A DNA stretch of 64,000 nt, from NCBI GenBank assembly GCA_021740845.1, contig JAIOYZ010000006.1:62001-126000 (forward strand). The letters run 5' to 3'. The position numbers were made by a program, and so were the translations under genes. Positions 8,032 through 17,689 of this stretch are shown here, piece by piece (position 1 is the stretch's first letter; the number at the start of each line of letters is the position of its first letter). This stretch comes from Bacteroidia bacterium. Its GTDB lineage: Bacteria > Bacteroidota > Bacteroidia > UKL13-3. The notes under the pieces were generated by a model. That model did not search any database, was not told the origin of the DNA, and worked only from the letters and a program-made list of their open reading frames with translations.

Positions 8032-10221
8032 ATGAAATTTATTAAAGGTCTATTAATTTTCTTTCTAACAATTCAATTAGCTAGCGCACAATCGCAAGAT
8101 AGTAGCTATCAAAAAATGAATGAACTAGTAATTTCTGCGGATAGGTTTCAAGAAAAAATAAAAGACCTTCCAAGACAAATTGAATTAATAGATCAGAAAA
8201 AAATACTTCAACTTAACCAACAAACTACAGCTAATTTATTGGAGCAAACAGGAAGTGTATTTGTTCAAAAAAGTCAGCAAGGAGGCGGAAGCCCTGTTAT
8301 TAGAGGGTTTGAAGCCAATAGGGTTTTATTAGTAATAGATGGCATAAGATTAAACAATGCCATTTATCGGTCTGGGCATTTGCAAAATGTAATTCGTGCC
8401 GACCAATATTCTCTTGAGAGTATGGAGGTTTTATTTGGCCCTGGAAGTTTGATGTATGGATCTGATGGCTTAGGAGGAGTGGTACATTTTAACACCCTAA
8501 AGCCAAAAATAAACTCAGGAATTTCTGGAAATGTATCAGCAAGATTTAGTAGCGCGAACCAAGAATTTACGAGCAATTTTGGATTACAGGCCTCTTATAA
8601 AAAGTTCGCCTTTTTAGTAAACTATACCGAAAGCAATTTTGGAGATTTACGTCAGGGAGCCAATAGGAATAGTGAAATGGGGGATTTAGGATTGCGAAAG
8701 GTTTATCAAAAAAGATTGGGTGATACCGATAGAGTTGTAAGCAACAATGACCCAAATTTGCAAGTGGGTAGCGCTTATAAACAACAGAATTTAATGACAA
8801 AATTATTGTTTCAGCCAAAGGAATACCAACAACATTTGGTGAGTTTTCATTATAGCAACTCCAGTGATGTTCCTCGTTACGACAGGCTATCAGAAACTGT
8901 AAATGATACACCCACACAAGCAGAATGGTATTATGGACCTGAGAAATTTACCTTAATAAGCTACCAATTTGAGGATGGGAAAGAAAGAACTTACTCTGAT
9001 CAAATTAGGCTAACAACAACGTACCAAAACATTGAAGAAAGCAGAAACAGTAGAAGTTTTGGAAGTTCTAAACTGACCCAAAGAAATGAGAATGTTAACG
9101 TGGCATCTGTAAATTTAGATTTAAGGAAAAAGAAAAATATTCATGAGATTAGATATGGATTGGAATATTCTTTTAATAAAGTTAATTCTAATGCAACAGC
9201 TACTAATGTTAATACACTAGCTCAAACTGCAGCTAGCACACGTTACCCAGACGGGGGCTCACAAATGTGGTGGTTGGCAGCTTATGCTAGTTTAAACCAA
9301 GAATTAAACTCAAATTGGATACTATCCGAAGGCATACGAATTAGTAATACCCAATTAAACTCTATGTTTACAGACAAACAGTTTTACAGCTTTTTACCTA
9401 ATGAAACGCATCAAAATAATATGTCGATTTGCGGAAACCTTGGTGTTGTTTATTTGCCTAATAAAAATGCAAAAATCTATGCCAATACTGGTAATGCCTA
9501 CAGAACTCCAAATGTAGACGATATGAACAAACTTTTCGATTCCAAGCCAGGGCAAATAATGGTTGTTCCAAATGAAAATCTCAAGCCAGAACAATCATGG
9601 ACTTCTGAAATCGGCGTTTGGTTCAAACCGAGACCTAAAATAAGTGTTGAAGCAAATGTGTATTATACACAATTATGGAATGCCATAATTATTTTACCAA
9701 GCCAATTAAACGGCAATGATTCTAGTGTTTACGATGGAAAAAACACAGCCATTTTTTCCAATCAAAATGCGCAAGGAGCTTATATTTACGGATACCATTT
9801 ACAAGTATCTTATTTAATTAACAAGCTCTTTTCTATTCAATCTAGTGTAAACTATGCCTATGGACGAATTAAGGCAGATAGCATTATGCCAGCGGACCAT
9901 ATACCGCCAGTTTTTGGCAGAACTACTTTAGATTTTAAACATAAAAAATGGCAGGCAAGTTTATACTCAGTGTATAGTGCGGCAAAAAAATTGGAAGATT
10001 ATTATTTAAATGGGGAAGACAATATTCAATATGCTACTGCCAATGGAATGCCAGCTTGGTATACTTTAAATTTACAAGGTGGCGTAGTTTTAGGAAAGAA
10101 GGAATCGTATGTGTTGAGAGTGGGAATGGAAAATATTTTGGATAGAAACTACCGTACTTTTTCGAGCGGGATGAGTGCAGCTGGAAGAAATATTTGGATA
10201 AACTTTAGGATTAAATTTTAA
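8032..10221 (+). CDS. TonB-dependent outer-membrane receptor (heme/siderophore-type)
   Basis: A 729-residue outer-membrane receptor. It has a signal peptide (1-19), a plug domain with SPVIRGFEANRVLLVIDGIR and RADQYSLESMEVLFGPGSLMYGSDGLGGVV, and a C-terminal barrel with alternating aromatic strands ending in Phe. The plug resembles hemoglobin/transferrin-type receptors rather than SusC, and there is no carboxypeptidase-like N-terminal domain. It lies 38 bases after the oxidase assembly genes and could be co-transcribed, which would fit iron, heme or copper uptake; the ligand cannot be read from sequence. It ends back-to-back with the ZIP transporter gene with no gap. Confidence 0.9.
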   Translation: MKFIKGLLIFFLTIQLASAQSQDSSYQKMNELVISADRFQEKIKDLPRQIELIDQKKILQLNQQTTANLLEQTGSVFVQKSQQGGGSPVIRGFEANRVLLVIDGIRLNNAIYRSGHLQNVIRADQYSLESMEVLFGPGSLMYGSDGLGGVVHFNTLKPKINSGISGNVSARFSSANQEFTSNFGLQASYKKFAFLVNYTESNFGDLRQGANRNSEMGDLGLRKVYQKRLGDTDRVVSNNDPNLQVGSAYKQQNLMTKLLFQPKEYQQHLVSFHYSNSSDVPRYDRLSETVNDTPTQAEWYYGPEKFTLISYQFEDGKERTYSDQIRLTTTYQNIEESRNSRSFGSSKLTQRNENVNVASVNLDLRKKKNIHEIRYGLEYSFNKVNSNATATNVNTLAQTAASTRYPDGGSQMWWLAAYASLNQELNSNWILSEGIRISNTQLNSMFTDKQFYSFLPNETHQNNMSICGNLGVVYLPNKNAKIYANTGNAYRTPNVDDMNKLFDSKPGQIMVVPNENLKPEQSWTSEIGVWFKPRPKISVEANVYYTQLWNAIIILPSQLNGNDSSVYDGKNTAIFSNQNAQGAYIYGYHLQVSYLINKLFSIQSSVNYAYGRIKADSIMPADHIPPVFGRTTLDFKHKKWQASLYSVYSAAKKLEDYYLNGEDNIQYATANGMPAWYTLNLQGGVVLGKKESYVLRVGMENILDRNYRTFSSGMSAAGRNIWINFRIKF

Positions 10222-10953
10222 CTAATGCCCAAGGCTAATACTTATTAAAGCTGCTAGGCCAATTCCAATTAAAACGGCACTTAATTTACTTTTATTGAAA
10301 TGATGTTGTTCGCTATTTTCGAATAGAATGGTGGTTGAAATGTGCAAGAAAGTTCCAATTACAAAAGCCATAAAATAATCGAAGAATTCTTCTTGAATGC
10401 TTGTTCTTAAATAAACGCTTAAACTGGCGCCAATTAAAGCCATTGAACCATAAATCAAACTAATATTTCTGAGAGAGAAATTACTCAAATTTATACCTTT
10501 TAGTATGCTTATTAAGGCAAATGCAGCAGGTATTTCGTGAAGGATAATACCAAATAACAAAGAATAAAAACTAGAACTAGAAGTTTGCCACAAAGCACCT
10601 AAAGGGAAGCCTTCTGTAAAAGAATGCAAACTCATAGAAGCAACTATGCCAATAGGAATTACTTTAGATTTTAAATGATGGTGAACATGCATATGGCCAT
10701 GTTCAATTCCTTCTGAATATTTCTCTAAAAAGATTTGGAAAAAGAAACCACCTAATACCAAAAGTCCTTTGTAAAAATCGAATACTTGAAATACCTCTGG
10801 TATTAAATTAAGCATGGTAATACCCAAAAGATAGGCACCAGCAAAAGCCAAAAACCAATTTAGTTGATTTTGATATTTCTTAGAACTTTTGATGGCCAAA
10901 TAACTGCCAAACAAAGGACCAATAGGTAATAAAAGTAGCCAAAATGAACTCAT
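10222..10953 (-). CDS. ZIP-family divalent metal transporter
   Basis: A 243-residue inner-membrane protein with about eight helices. It has the paired ZIP motifs HSFTEG (His110, Glu114) in helix IV and HEIPAAF (His139, Glu140) in helix V, which form the transport metal site, and a His-rich cytoplasmic loop (HGHMHVHHH, 85-93) between helices III and IV. ZIP proteins bring zinc, iron or manganese into the cytoplasm. It overlaps the upstream PAP2 gene by 4 bases and converges on the TonB receptor gene. Confidence 0.93.
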   Translation of the reverse strand: MSSFWLLLLPIGPLFGSYLAIKSSKKYQNQLNWFLAFAGAYLLGITMLNLIPEVFQVFDFYKGLLVLGGFFFQIFLEKYSEGIEHGHMHVHHHLKSKVIPIGIVASMSLHSFTEGFPLGALWQTSSSSFYSLLFGIILHEIPAAFALISILKGINLSNFSLRNISLIYGSMALIGASLSVYLRTSIQEEFFDYFMAFVIGTFLHISTTILFENSEQHHFNKSKLSAVLIGIGLAALISISLGH

Positions 10954-11513
10954 GCTTTTACATTAATATACTTGTATACATACCTTGAAAAAGCCGTTCC
11001 AAAAATAATTCCGGTGATGCCTCCTGCCAAAACGTCGGCAGGATAATGAACGCCCACATAAACTTGAGAAAAAGAAATAAGTGCCGCCCAAAACAATGCT
11101 AAAGGCAATAACCATTTTACTTGTTTAAAAAAGAAAGGCATAAACATGGCCAAAGCAAAATGGTTGGTAGCATGAGCCGACATAAAACTATAACCAGCGC
11201 AACTTGAAATTAAATGACGGGTTATACCTTGCAGACTTGGTTCGGCACAAGGTCTTATGCGCATGAAAGTATTCTTAACAAGGTTTGCGCTAAATTGATC
11301 GGTAGCCAAAATCATTAATGCTGCGGCAAGAATAATTTTCCAACTTTCTATTTTGTATTGCTTAATTACAAAAAATACAAAGAATGCATACAATGGATAC
11401 CAAGTAGATTGGTTGCGCATTAGCACACAAAAGCTATCCAAAAATGGATTGGCCATTCCGTTGTTAATGGCGATAAAAGCTTGCTTGTCTAAATTGAATA
11501 AACTATCTAACAT
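10950..11513 (-). CDS. PAP2-superfamily phosphatase
   Basis: A 187-residue membrane phosphatase with five or six helices and the three acid-phosphatase blocks: KNTFMRIRP, the Ser/His block FMSAHATN, and SQVYVGVHYPADVLAG. The family consensus in block 3 begins Ser-Arg; here it is Ser-Gln. Likely substrates are undecaprenyl or other lipid pyrophosphates. A GTG at 11516 is also in frame, but ATG 11513 is preferred. The start overlaps the end of the methyltransferase gene by 11 bases and the stop overlaps the ZIP start by 4. Confidence 0.88.
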   Translation of the reverse strand: MLDSLFNLDKQAFIAINNGMANPFLDSFCVLMRNQSTWYPLYAFFVFFVIKQYKIESWKIILAAALMILATDQFSANLVKNTFMRIRPCAEPSLQGITRHLISSCAGYSFMSAHATNHFALAMFMPFFFKQVKWLLPLALFWAALISFSQVYVGVHYPADVLAGGITGIIFGTAFSRYVYKYINVKA

Positions 11514-12249
11514 CACTTTTTTGAACTAGTAAAATAAGCCTATCGCTTTCTTCAATATTAAAAGGTGATAAATCATAAGCACCAAAATTTTCAATAGATT
11601 TAAAACCCACTTTTTCAAACATAGATTCAAAATCTGTTAACCCCAATGTTTGAACTTTCTCTTGGTATTGAAGGTTTTTGCCCATTTGATCGAAGGAAAT
11701 AGTTTTGATAATTTTTCCATCAATTACTTCCTTTTTCAATTTAAATAAAATTCCATCACGCACTTTTTCCTCATAAGGAACAATGGTTTTAAGAACTTTA
11801 TGTGCATTGAAAAAATCTATTAGTAAGTAGCCTCCTGGTTGAAGAATAGAGTAAATCCTTTCCAGAACAAGCCTATCAACTTCCAGGCTATCAAAGTAAG
11901 CGAAACTTGTAAAAAGGTTTAAGGCAATATCAAATTTGGACGAAAGCATTAACTCTCTTAAATCACAAACCTGAAAATGGAGTTGTTCATTTTCAAACTT
12001 CTTAGCTTGCTCAATACTATGAGCTGCTAAATCAACACCGGTAACATCAAAGCCAAGAGAATTTAGGTAAATGCTGTGCCTACCCATCCCACATGCTAAA
12101 TCAATAATTTTTGCATCTGGGTTCGGTTTGAACCGATTAATAAGATTCTTAAGAAAAAATTCTGCTTCTTGCATATCCCTATTTCCATACAAAATGTGGT
12201 AATAAGGTGAGTCAAACCAATCTTCAAACCATTCTTTATTCTTCTCCAT
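11503..12249 (-). CDS. Class I SAM-dependent methyltransferase
   Basis: A 248-residue cytoplasmic protein with a Rossmann methyltransferase fold. SAM-binding motif I is IIDLACGMGRHSIYL (from about residue 48), followed by GVDLAAHSIEQA and LNLFTSFAYF. The substrate is not evident; small-molecule or lipid methylation is as likely as anything. It is the first gene of a leftward three-gene operon with PAP2 and ZIP. It carries one full copy of the iterated GGTTYRAACC dyad at 12125-12134. Confidence 0.88.
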   Translation of the reverse strand: MEKNKEWFEDWFDSPYYHILYGNRDMQEAEFFLKNLINRFKPNPDAKIIDLACGMGRHSIYLNSLGFDVTGVDLAAHSIEQAKKFENEQLHFQVCDLRELMLSSKFDIALNLFTSFAYFDSLEVDRLVLERIYSILQPGGYLLIDFFNAHKVLKTIVPYEEKVRDGILFKLKKEVIDGKIIKTISFDQMGKNLQYQEKVQTLGLTDFESMFEKVGFKSIENFGAYDLSPFNIEESDRLILLVQKSDVR

Positions 12250-12377
12250 GCGTGGCTACGAATTTATGTTTTTCCAAGCAAATACCATGAGAAGGAAACC
12301 AATAGGTTCAAACAAAATTTAGGCCGTTTATACGAAACAATTTGGAGAAGACGTTAAGCCAAATACCTTTGAACTTT

Positions 12378-15188
12378 ATGAAACACCTGAAACAACTCTT
12401 CCTTCTCTGCATCATTCTATGTCAATTCTCAAACAGAATTTTGGCTCAAACCGGTTCTATTTCTGGAGAATTATCTGATACCACCAACTACAAACCCATG
12501 GTATTTTGCAGTGTTTCGTTAATAAAAAAGGACTCCAGTATTTTTAGAAATCAGTTTAGCAATCAAAAATCTCAATTTCGGTTCAGCCAATTACCTGCTG
12601 ATACTTACACCCTTTTAATTACCCGCCCAAGCTATGCAGATTATAAAGAGGAGCTTATTTTAAAAGAAGGTGAAGAAAAAAATTTGGGGATGTTGGTACT
12701 TTTATCCAAGGAAAATTTATTGCGTGAGGTTCTAATTAAAGACCATTCTGCTATTAAAATAAAAGGTGATACTACAGAGTTTTTGGTAGATTCTTTTTTG
12801 GTAAACAAGAATTCTAATGTAGAAGATTTATTGAAACGATTGCCTGGACTGCAAGTTGACAAGGATGGAAAAATAACGGCACAAGGACAAGAAGTTAAGA
12901 AAGTATTGGTGGATGGGGAAGAATTTTTTGGTGATGACCCAACTGTTGCCACCAAAAATTTGCGAGCCGATAATGTTGAAACCGTTCAGGTATTTGATCA
13001 AAAAAGTGAGCAAACCATACAAACAGGAGTGGATGATGGCACCAAAGAAAAAACCATTAATCTAACTTTAAAGGAGAATTCCAAGAAAGGATATTTTGGA
13101 AAAGTAGGTGCTGGTTATGGAACCAAAAATGAAAGTAAAGTAGATGGAGTTAACCAATCTTTTGGTAATGAAAATAGATATGAGGGAGAAGCCATGTATA
13201 ATAACTTTAAGAACAAACGAAAGTTCTCTGTTTTCTCTACGGTAAGCAATACTAACAAAACTGGTTTGGGTTGGGAAGACCGAGAAAAATACATGGGAGG
13301 CAATAATATGGAATACGATGAAGCAAGTGGCTATATGTATTCCTTTTTTGAAGGTGACCCAAATGGTTACAATGGTAATGGAATTCCGCAAACCACGTTT
13401 ATGGGAGCCTTTTATGGAGATAAAATAAAAAAAGACAAATTATCCTATAGCCTTACTGCTACAAGAAAGCAAAGCCATATTCAAGGTATAGATAAAAACT
13501 TTACTCAGTATATTTTACCAGATACCATGTATTTTAATACTCAGGTAAATAAAATGGATAACAATAGAAATACCAATACCATTAATGGCAAATCTGAGTT
13601 ACAAATAGATTCTACAAGCAGTATAAAAATAAAGGCCAATTTAACCCAAACCAATTTTGATAATAGAAATACTTTTTCATCTGAAAATTACAATGGCTTA
13701 TCTCAAATAGTAAACAAAAACAACCGCGAAAATCACAACCAAGGTTATTCTATTACGGGTAATTATTCCTTGCTTTATGTAAAACGATTTGCCAAACTAG
13801 GACGATCGATTACTTTGCAATGGGACCAGCGAATTACAGACAACCAAAGCGAAGGAAATTTGCTATCGAATACCACCTTTTACAATGGCGACACAATTAA
13901 TAGTATTAATAGCGAACAAAATTTGGATCAATTGAAATTGAGTGAAGAAAAAGGAAATAATTTTGGAGCCAAAGCCACTTATACCGAACCTCTCACCAAA
14001 ACCTGGTCAATGATATTGGATTATGATTATCACCTTACCTTAAATCATTCTTTAATTAATTCATTGGTAAAAACACCCTCTGGTGGATATACCAATAGGA
14101 TTGATTCATTGAGTAACGATTTAAAGTACAATATAGGCATACAAAAGGGTGGAATCAGTTGGCGGTATATTACCAAAAAAATTAATACTTCATTTGGAGG
14201 AAGAATTAGTCAGACACAATTAACTCAAGAAAATTTGATAAAAGATACCACCTCTTACCAAAACTTTTTTAATGTGTTTCCTTCCGCACGTTTTAATTAC
14301 AAAATTGGAACCACAAAAAGTATAGGTGTAAATTATAGTGGCAATACTCGCCAGCCTAGCTTGCAACAAATAAACCCAATTCAAGATTTAAGCAATCCCT
14401 TGGTGATATATAAAGGCAACCCAAATTTAAAACAACTTTTTAGCAATTCATTTAGTTTAAATTATAACAGTTACAAACCCATTACCGGTAGAAGTTTGTA
14501 CCTTAGTGCCAGCTATAGCTTTACCTACAACGATTTTGCTAATTACGATGAAGTAGATAATTTGGGAAGAAAACTATATAAAACAGTGAATGTGGATGGA
14601 AACCAATCTGCAAGTGGGTATGCCCATTATTATTTTAAGCTATCCTCAAAAGGTCTTGGTTTGAGCCAAAGTATTAGCCCAAGTTATAGCAAGAATGCCA
14701 ATTTTATTAATGGCTTATCTAATACCAATTACAATACAAGGATTAATTACGATATTGATTTGTATTACGAAAAAGAAGAAGTTTTTGAGGTTAATTTTTC
14801 ACCAGGAATAAATTATAGTAAATCAAAAACTAGCCTTAGGCCAGATGCTACCACAGAGTTTTTCATCTATTCATTTTACTCTAGCATCAATGTGTATTTA
14901 CCAAAGAAGTTTGAATGGTTTATAGATGGACAATGGAACATAAGAAAACAAACTGATGTATTTACCAAAAACAATAACAATGTATTGATTAGTGCATTTG
15001 TCTCTAGAAAATTTTTAAAGGGAGAAAATCTAATTGCCAAAATTGGGGTGGAAGATTTGTTGAACCAAAATATTGGTTTTAGTAGAAATGCCAATAGCAA
15101 TTATATCAACGAAAACACTTACCTAGTTTTAAGAAGGTATTTTCTTTTTAGCTTAACCTATGAATTCACTAAAAGCCCAGCCAAATAA
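12378..15188 (+). CDS. TonB-dependent-type outer-membrane barrel with CarboxypepD-like domain
   Basis: A 936-residue outer-membrane protein: signal peptide (1-24), carboxypeptidase-regulatory-like beta domain (about 25-110), plug-like segment with NVEDLLKRLPGLQVDKDGKI and EEFFGDDPTVATKNL, then a long barrel rich in Asn, Tyr and Ser (outer membrane beta-barrel family). Such proteins commonly precede a GLPGLI gene, as here (3-base gap), and may act as a pair in export or uptake of peptides or metals. An upstream TTG at 12342 would add 12 residues ahead of the signal peptide, so ATG 12378 is chosen. Confidence 0.88.
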   Translation: MKHLKQLFLLCIILCQFSNRILAQTGSISGELSDTTNYKPMVFCSVSLIKKDSSIFRNQFSNQKSQFRFSQLPADTYTLLITRPSYADYKEELILKEGEEKNLGMLVLLSKENLLREVLIKDHSAIKIKGDTTEFLVDSFLVNKNSNVEDLLKRLPGLQVDKDGKITAQGQEVKKVLVDGEEFFGDDPTVATKNLRADNVETVQVFDQKSEQTIQTGVDDGTKEKTINLTLKENSKKGYFGKVGAGYGTKNESKVDGVNQSFGNENRYEGEAMYNNFKNKRKFSVFSTVSNTNKTGLGWEDREKYMGGNNMEYDEASGYMYSFFEGDPNGYNGNGIPQTTFMGAFYGDKIKKDKLSYSLTATRKQSHIQGIDKNFTQYILPDTMYFNTQVNKMDNNRNTNTINGKSELQIDSTSSIKIKANLTQTNFDNRNTFSSENYNGLSQIVNKNNRENHNQGYSITGNYSLLYVKRFAKLGRSITLQWDQRITDNQSEGNLLSNTTFYNGDTINSINSEQNLDQLKLSEEKGNNFGAKATYTEPLTKTWSMILDYDYHLTLNHSLINSLVKTPSGGYTNRIDSLSNDLKYNIGIQKGGISWRYITKKINTSFGGRISQTQLTQENLIKDTTSYQNFFNVFPSARFNYKIGTTKSIGVNYSGNTRQPSLQQINPIQDLSNPLVIYKGNPNLKQLFSNSFSLNYNSYKPITGRSLYLSASYSFTYNDFANYDEVDNLGRKLYKTVNVDGNQSASGYAHYYFKLSSKGLGLSQSISPSYSKNANFINGLSNTNYNTRINYDIDLYYEKEEVFEVNFSPGINYSKSKTSLRPDATTEFFIYSFYSSINVYLPKKFEWFIDGQWNIRKQTDVFTKNNNNVLISAFVSRKFLKGENLIAKIGVEDLLNQNIGFSRNANSNYINENTYLVLRRYFLFSLTYEFTKSPAK

Positions 15189-15191
15189 TTT

Positions 15192-15932
15192 ATGAAAGCA
15201 ATAATCTATACCCTATTTATATTTTTCGGTTTGAACCAATTGGGTTCGGTTCAAGCCCAAAACCTTTTATTGACAGGCAAGATAACCTTTGAAAAAAAGG
15301 AAAACATGCACAAGCAATTTACGGAAGAAAACAGTTGGAATGCGGAGTGGAGAAAGAATATGCCCAAATATAAAGTGGATGAATTTGAATTGTTTTTTTC
15401 TCCATCTCAAACCATTTATAAAATCTCAAAGGAAGACGAAAGCCCTTATTTTTCATGGTCGAAAGTGGCAGCAAGCAATACGGTAAAGCTTCTTTTTGAA
15501 GGAAGAAAATACGAAGCAGAAAAAACCATTTACGAGAAAAACTACCGTCTACAAGATAGCATTCCTACCTACGAATGGAAATACCATGGAGAGTTTAGAA
15601 CCATAGCAGGATATTCTTGTCGTAAGGCCAGTACCATTATTTTAGATTCCATTTATGTCATTGTATTTTATACCGATGAAATTCCGGTATCGGCAGGACC
15701 AGAATCATTTACGGGATTACCAGGAATGGTTTTAGGAGTGGTATTACCAAGGTTGAATCTTACCTATTTTGCCACCAAAGTAGAAGGTCAATTGCTAGCA
15801 GAAAATGCTTTTGAAATTCCAAAATCAAAATCGAAGCGAGTAGGTTTTAAGGAATTTAACACCGAACTAAATAAGGCCTTATCGGATTGGGGTGAATACG
15901 CAGCAAAGGTATTGTGGAAGGCCAACCTTTAA
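15192..15932 (+). CDS. GLPGLI family secreted protein
   Basis: A 246-residue protein with a signal peptide (about 1-22) and the family signature in the form GPESFTGLPGMVLGV at about residues 174-188. The GLPGLI family is found mainly in Bacteroidota, is of unknown biochemical function, and is typically encoded just after a TonB-type barrel, as here. The signal-peptide core is interrupted by polar Asn-Gln (FGLNQ) encoded by a full copy of the iterated dyad at 15228-15237. Confidence 0.88.
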   Translation: MKAIIYTLFIFFGLNQLGSVQAQNLLLTGKITFEKKENMHKQFTEENSWNAEWRKNMPKYKVDEFELFFSPSQTIYKISKEDESPYFSWSKVAASNTVKLLFEGRKYEAEKTIYEKNYRLQDSIPTYEWKYHGEFRTIAGYSCRKASTIILDSIYVIVFYTDEIPVSAGPESFTGLPGMVLGVVLPRLNLTYFATKVEGQLLAENAFEIPKSKSKRVGFKEFNTELNKALSDWGEYAAKVLWKANL

Positions 15933-15978
15933 GTTAATTCCATTCAAACAATTTGTCTAAAAGTCTTACAGCTGCTTA

Positions 15979-17181
15979 TTATTTTTTGAACCTAGGTTTA
16001 AAGAATTTATTTGCAGGCGGGCGTTTGCTGGAGTTGGGAGAATAGGTAGGACCAGCACCTAATGACGCAGGCAAAGGCAATTTAGGGATTTCCTTTTCAA
16101 TAAGAGTTTCAATTGCATGAAATCTGCGTTGGTCTTTTTCATTGATAAACGTGATGGCAGTACCTTTAGATTCGGCACGAGCGGTTCTTCCAATCCTATG
16201 AACATAATCTTCTGGATCTGGCGGAACATCAAAGTTTACAACCAAGTCAATTCCATCTACATCAATACCACGGGAAAGGATATCGGTACCAATAAGCACT
16301 TGAACTTTTCTATTTCTGAACTCATTCATTAAATCTTCGCGTTCCTTTTGTTCTAAATCAGAATGGAAAGATTTGGCTTTAAGACCAATTTTCTTCAACT
16401 CAAATTGAAGACTTTTAACTTTGTCTTTTGTACCTGCAAAAATGATAACGCTTACAAAAGTTTGTGCCTTAAAAATTTCACCTAATAAAGGAATTTTTTG
16501 GTTATCGTAAGTGAGATAAGCTTGTTGTAAAATTCCCTCAGCAGGTTTAGAAATAGCAATAGTAATTTCTTCTGGTTTGTAAAGAATTTTGTTTGCTAAG
16601 GTTCTAATTTTTGGCGGCATGGTAGCAGAAAACAACAAAGTTTGCCTATCGTGCGGCAAATAAGAAATGATTTTAATGATATCATCGTAAAAGCCCATAT
16701 CGAGCATTCTATCTGCTTCGTCTAAAACCAAATGTTCTAGTTTATCAAAATTCATATCGCCAGTTGCCAACAAAGAAATCAATCTTCCAGGAGTAGCAAT
16801 AATTATATCGGCTCCATGTTTTAGAGCTTTCTTTTGTTGATCCCAAATAGCACCATCTCCCCCACCGTAAATTGAAATAGAACTTACAGGAACATAATAA
16901 CTAAAACCAGCTACTTGTTGGTCTATTTGCATGGCCAATTCACGCGTGGGAACTAATATTAAAGTATTAAGATGGCTATGATCTGATTCCACAATCTTGT
17001 TGAGGATTGGCAAAACATAAGCAGCTGTTTTTCCTGTTCCGGTTTGTGCACAAGCAATTAAATCTTTATGGTCTAAAATAGCGGGAATAGCTAATTCTTG
17101 GATGGGAGTTGGTTTGTTAAAACCCATGGCATCCAAACCATCCATGAGCGAGTAATCAAAATAAAATTCGTCGAAAGTCAA
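15979..17181 (-). CDS. DEAD-box ATP-dependent RNA helicase (RhlE-like)
   Basis: A 400-residue helicase core with all standard motifs: Q motif (NKPTPIQ), Walker A (AQTGTGKT), PTREL, TPGR, DEAD (LDEADRMLDMGF), SAT (LFSATMP), and HRIGRTAR in the second RecA domain. The C-terminal extension is short and basic (PPANKFFKPRFKK), as in RhlE-type helicases that act in ribosome assembly or mRNA turnover, often in the cold. It stands alone; the neighbour upstream is separated by about 130 bases that hold a terminator. Confidence 0.95.
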   Translation of the reverse strand: MTFDEFYFDYSLMDGLDAMGFNKPTPIQELAIPAILDHKDLIACAQTGTGKTAAYVLPILNKIVESDHSHLNTLILVPTRELAMQIDQQVAGFSYYVPVSSISIYGGGDGAIWDQQKKALKHGADIIIATPGRLISLLATGDMNFDKLEHLVLDEADRMLDMGFYDDIIKIISYLPHDRQTLLFSATMPPKIRTLANKILYKPEEITIAISKPAEGILQQAYLTYDNQKIPLLGEIFKAQTFVSVIIFAGTKDKVKSLQFELKKIGLKAKSFHSDLEQKEREDLMNEFRNRKVQVLIGTDILSRGIDVDGIDLVVNFDVPPDPEDYVHRIGRTARAESKGTAITFINEKDQRRFHAIETLIEKEIPKLPLPASLGAGPTYSPNSSKRPPANKFFKPRFKK

Positions 17182-17270
17182 AGTAGTTTTTTTTGCAAGA
17201 TAGGCAAATGGACTGGTTTTGGCATTATGGTAAAAACATGGATGATTTGCTGTGTAAATGAAAGGTTTAA

Positions 17271-17310
17271 AACAAAAAGCCAGAGAGAATAATTGTTCGC
17301 TCTGGCTTTA
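17271..17310 (-). terminator. Rho-independent terminator of the small membrane-protein operon
   Basis: Arms AAAGCCAGAG (17276-17285) and CTCTGGCTTT (17300-17309) form a 10-bp stem with a 14-base loop. Read leftwards the stem is followed by TTTTTGTTTT, a proper U tract. It lies 6 bases past the stop of the gene ending at 17316 and ends that transcript before the helicase gene. Confidence 0.8.
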
Positions 17311-17315
17311 CTATT

Positions 17316-17672
17316 TTAGTTTTCTTTTGATTTCTTTTTGCCTCTAAAAAACAAATAGAGGTTCAAGAAAAGCATTACACCTAAATAAATTGAGAACCAT
17401 CCTATTTTATAACTTAAGACTTCCAACAAGTTTCTAGTATCAGGAATATCATAATCGATGCGGAGTTGGAGTAAGGCATAGCCAATATTTAGTAAGTAAA
17501 AACCTACTTTAAAAAGATGGTTGGTTGCATCGGCAATTTCTTCTCTTCCTTTAAAAATATCTATCATAAAAATACGAGCATTTTTGAACAAGGAATTAGA
17601 AACATAAATGGTTAACAAGAGGGTAATTGGCAAATAAATGCCATACGCTAAAACTACAAAATTGGTTTCCAT
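17316..17672 (-). CDS. Small membrane protein, tandem paralogue B
   Basis: A 118-residue protein of unknown function with three hydrophobic helices and a Lys-rich C-terminus (GKKKSKEN). It is visibly homologous to the gene 17 bases upstream: both share IYLPIT in helix 1, a hydrophilic stretch of about 30 residues, GxYLLNxGYA in helix 2 and a FLNLY/YFNLY segment in helix 3. I recognise no named family. It is the last gene of a set headed by a GbsR/MarR-type regulator and is followed by a clear terminator. Confidence 0.8.
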   Translation of the reverse strand: METNFVVLAYGIYLPITLLLTIYVSNSLFKNARIFMIDIFKGREEIADATNHLFKVGFYLLNIGYALLQLRIDYDIPDTRNLLEVLSYKIGWFSIYLGVMLFLNLYLFFRGKKKSKEN

Positions 17673-17689
17673 ACGAGTTGTATTAAGAG

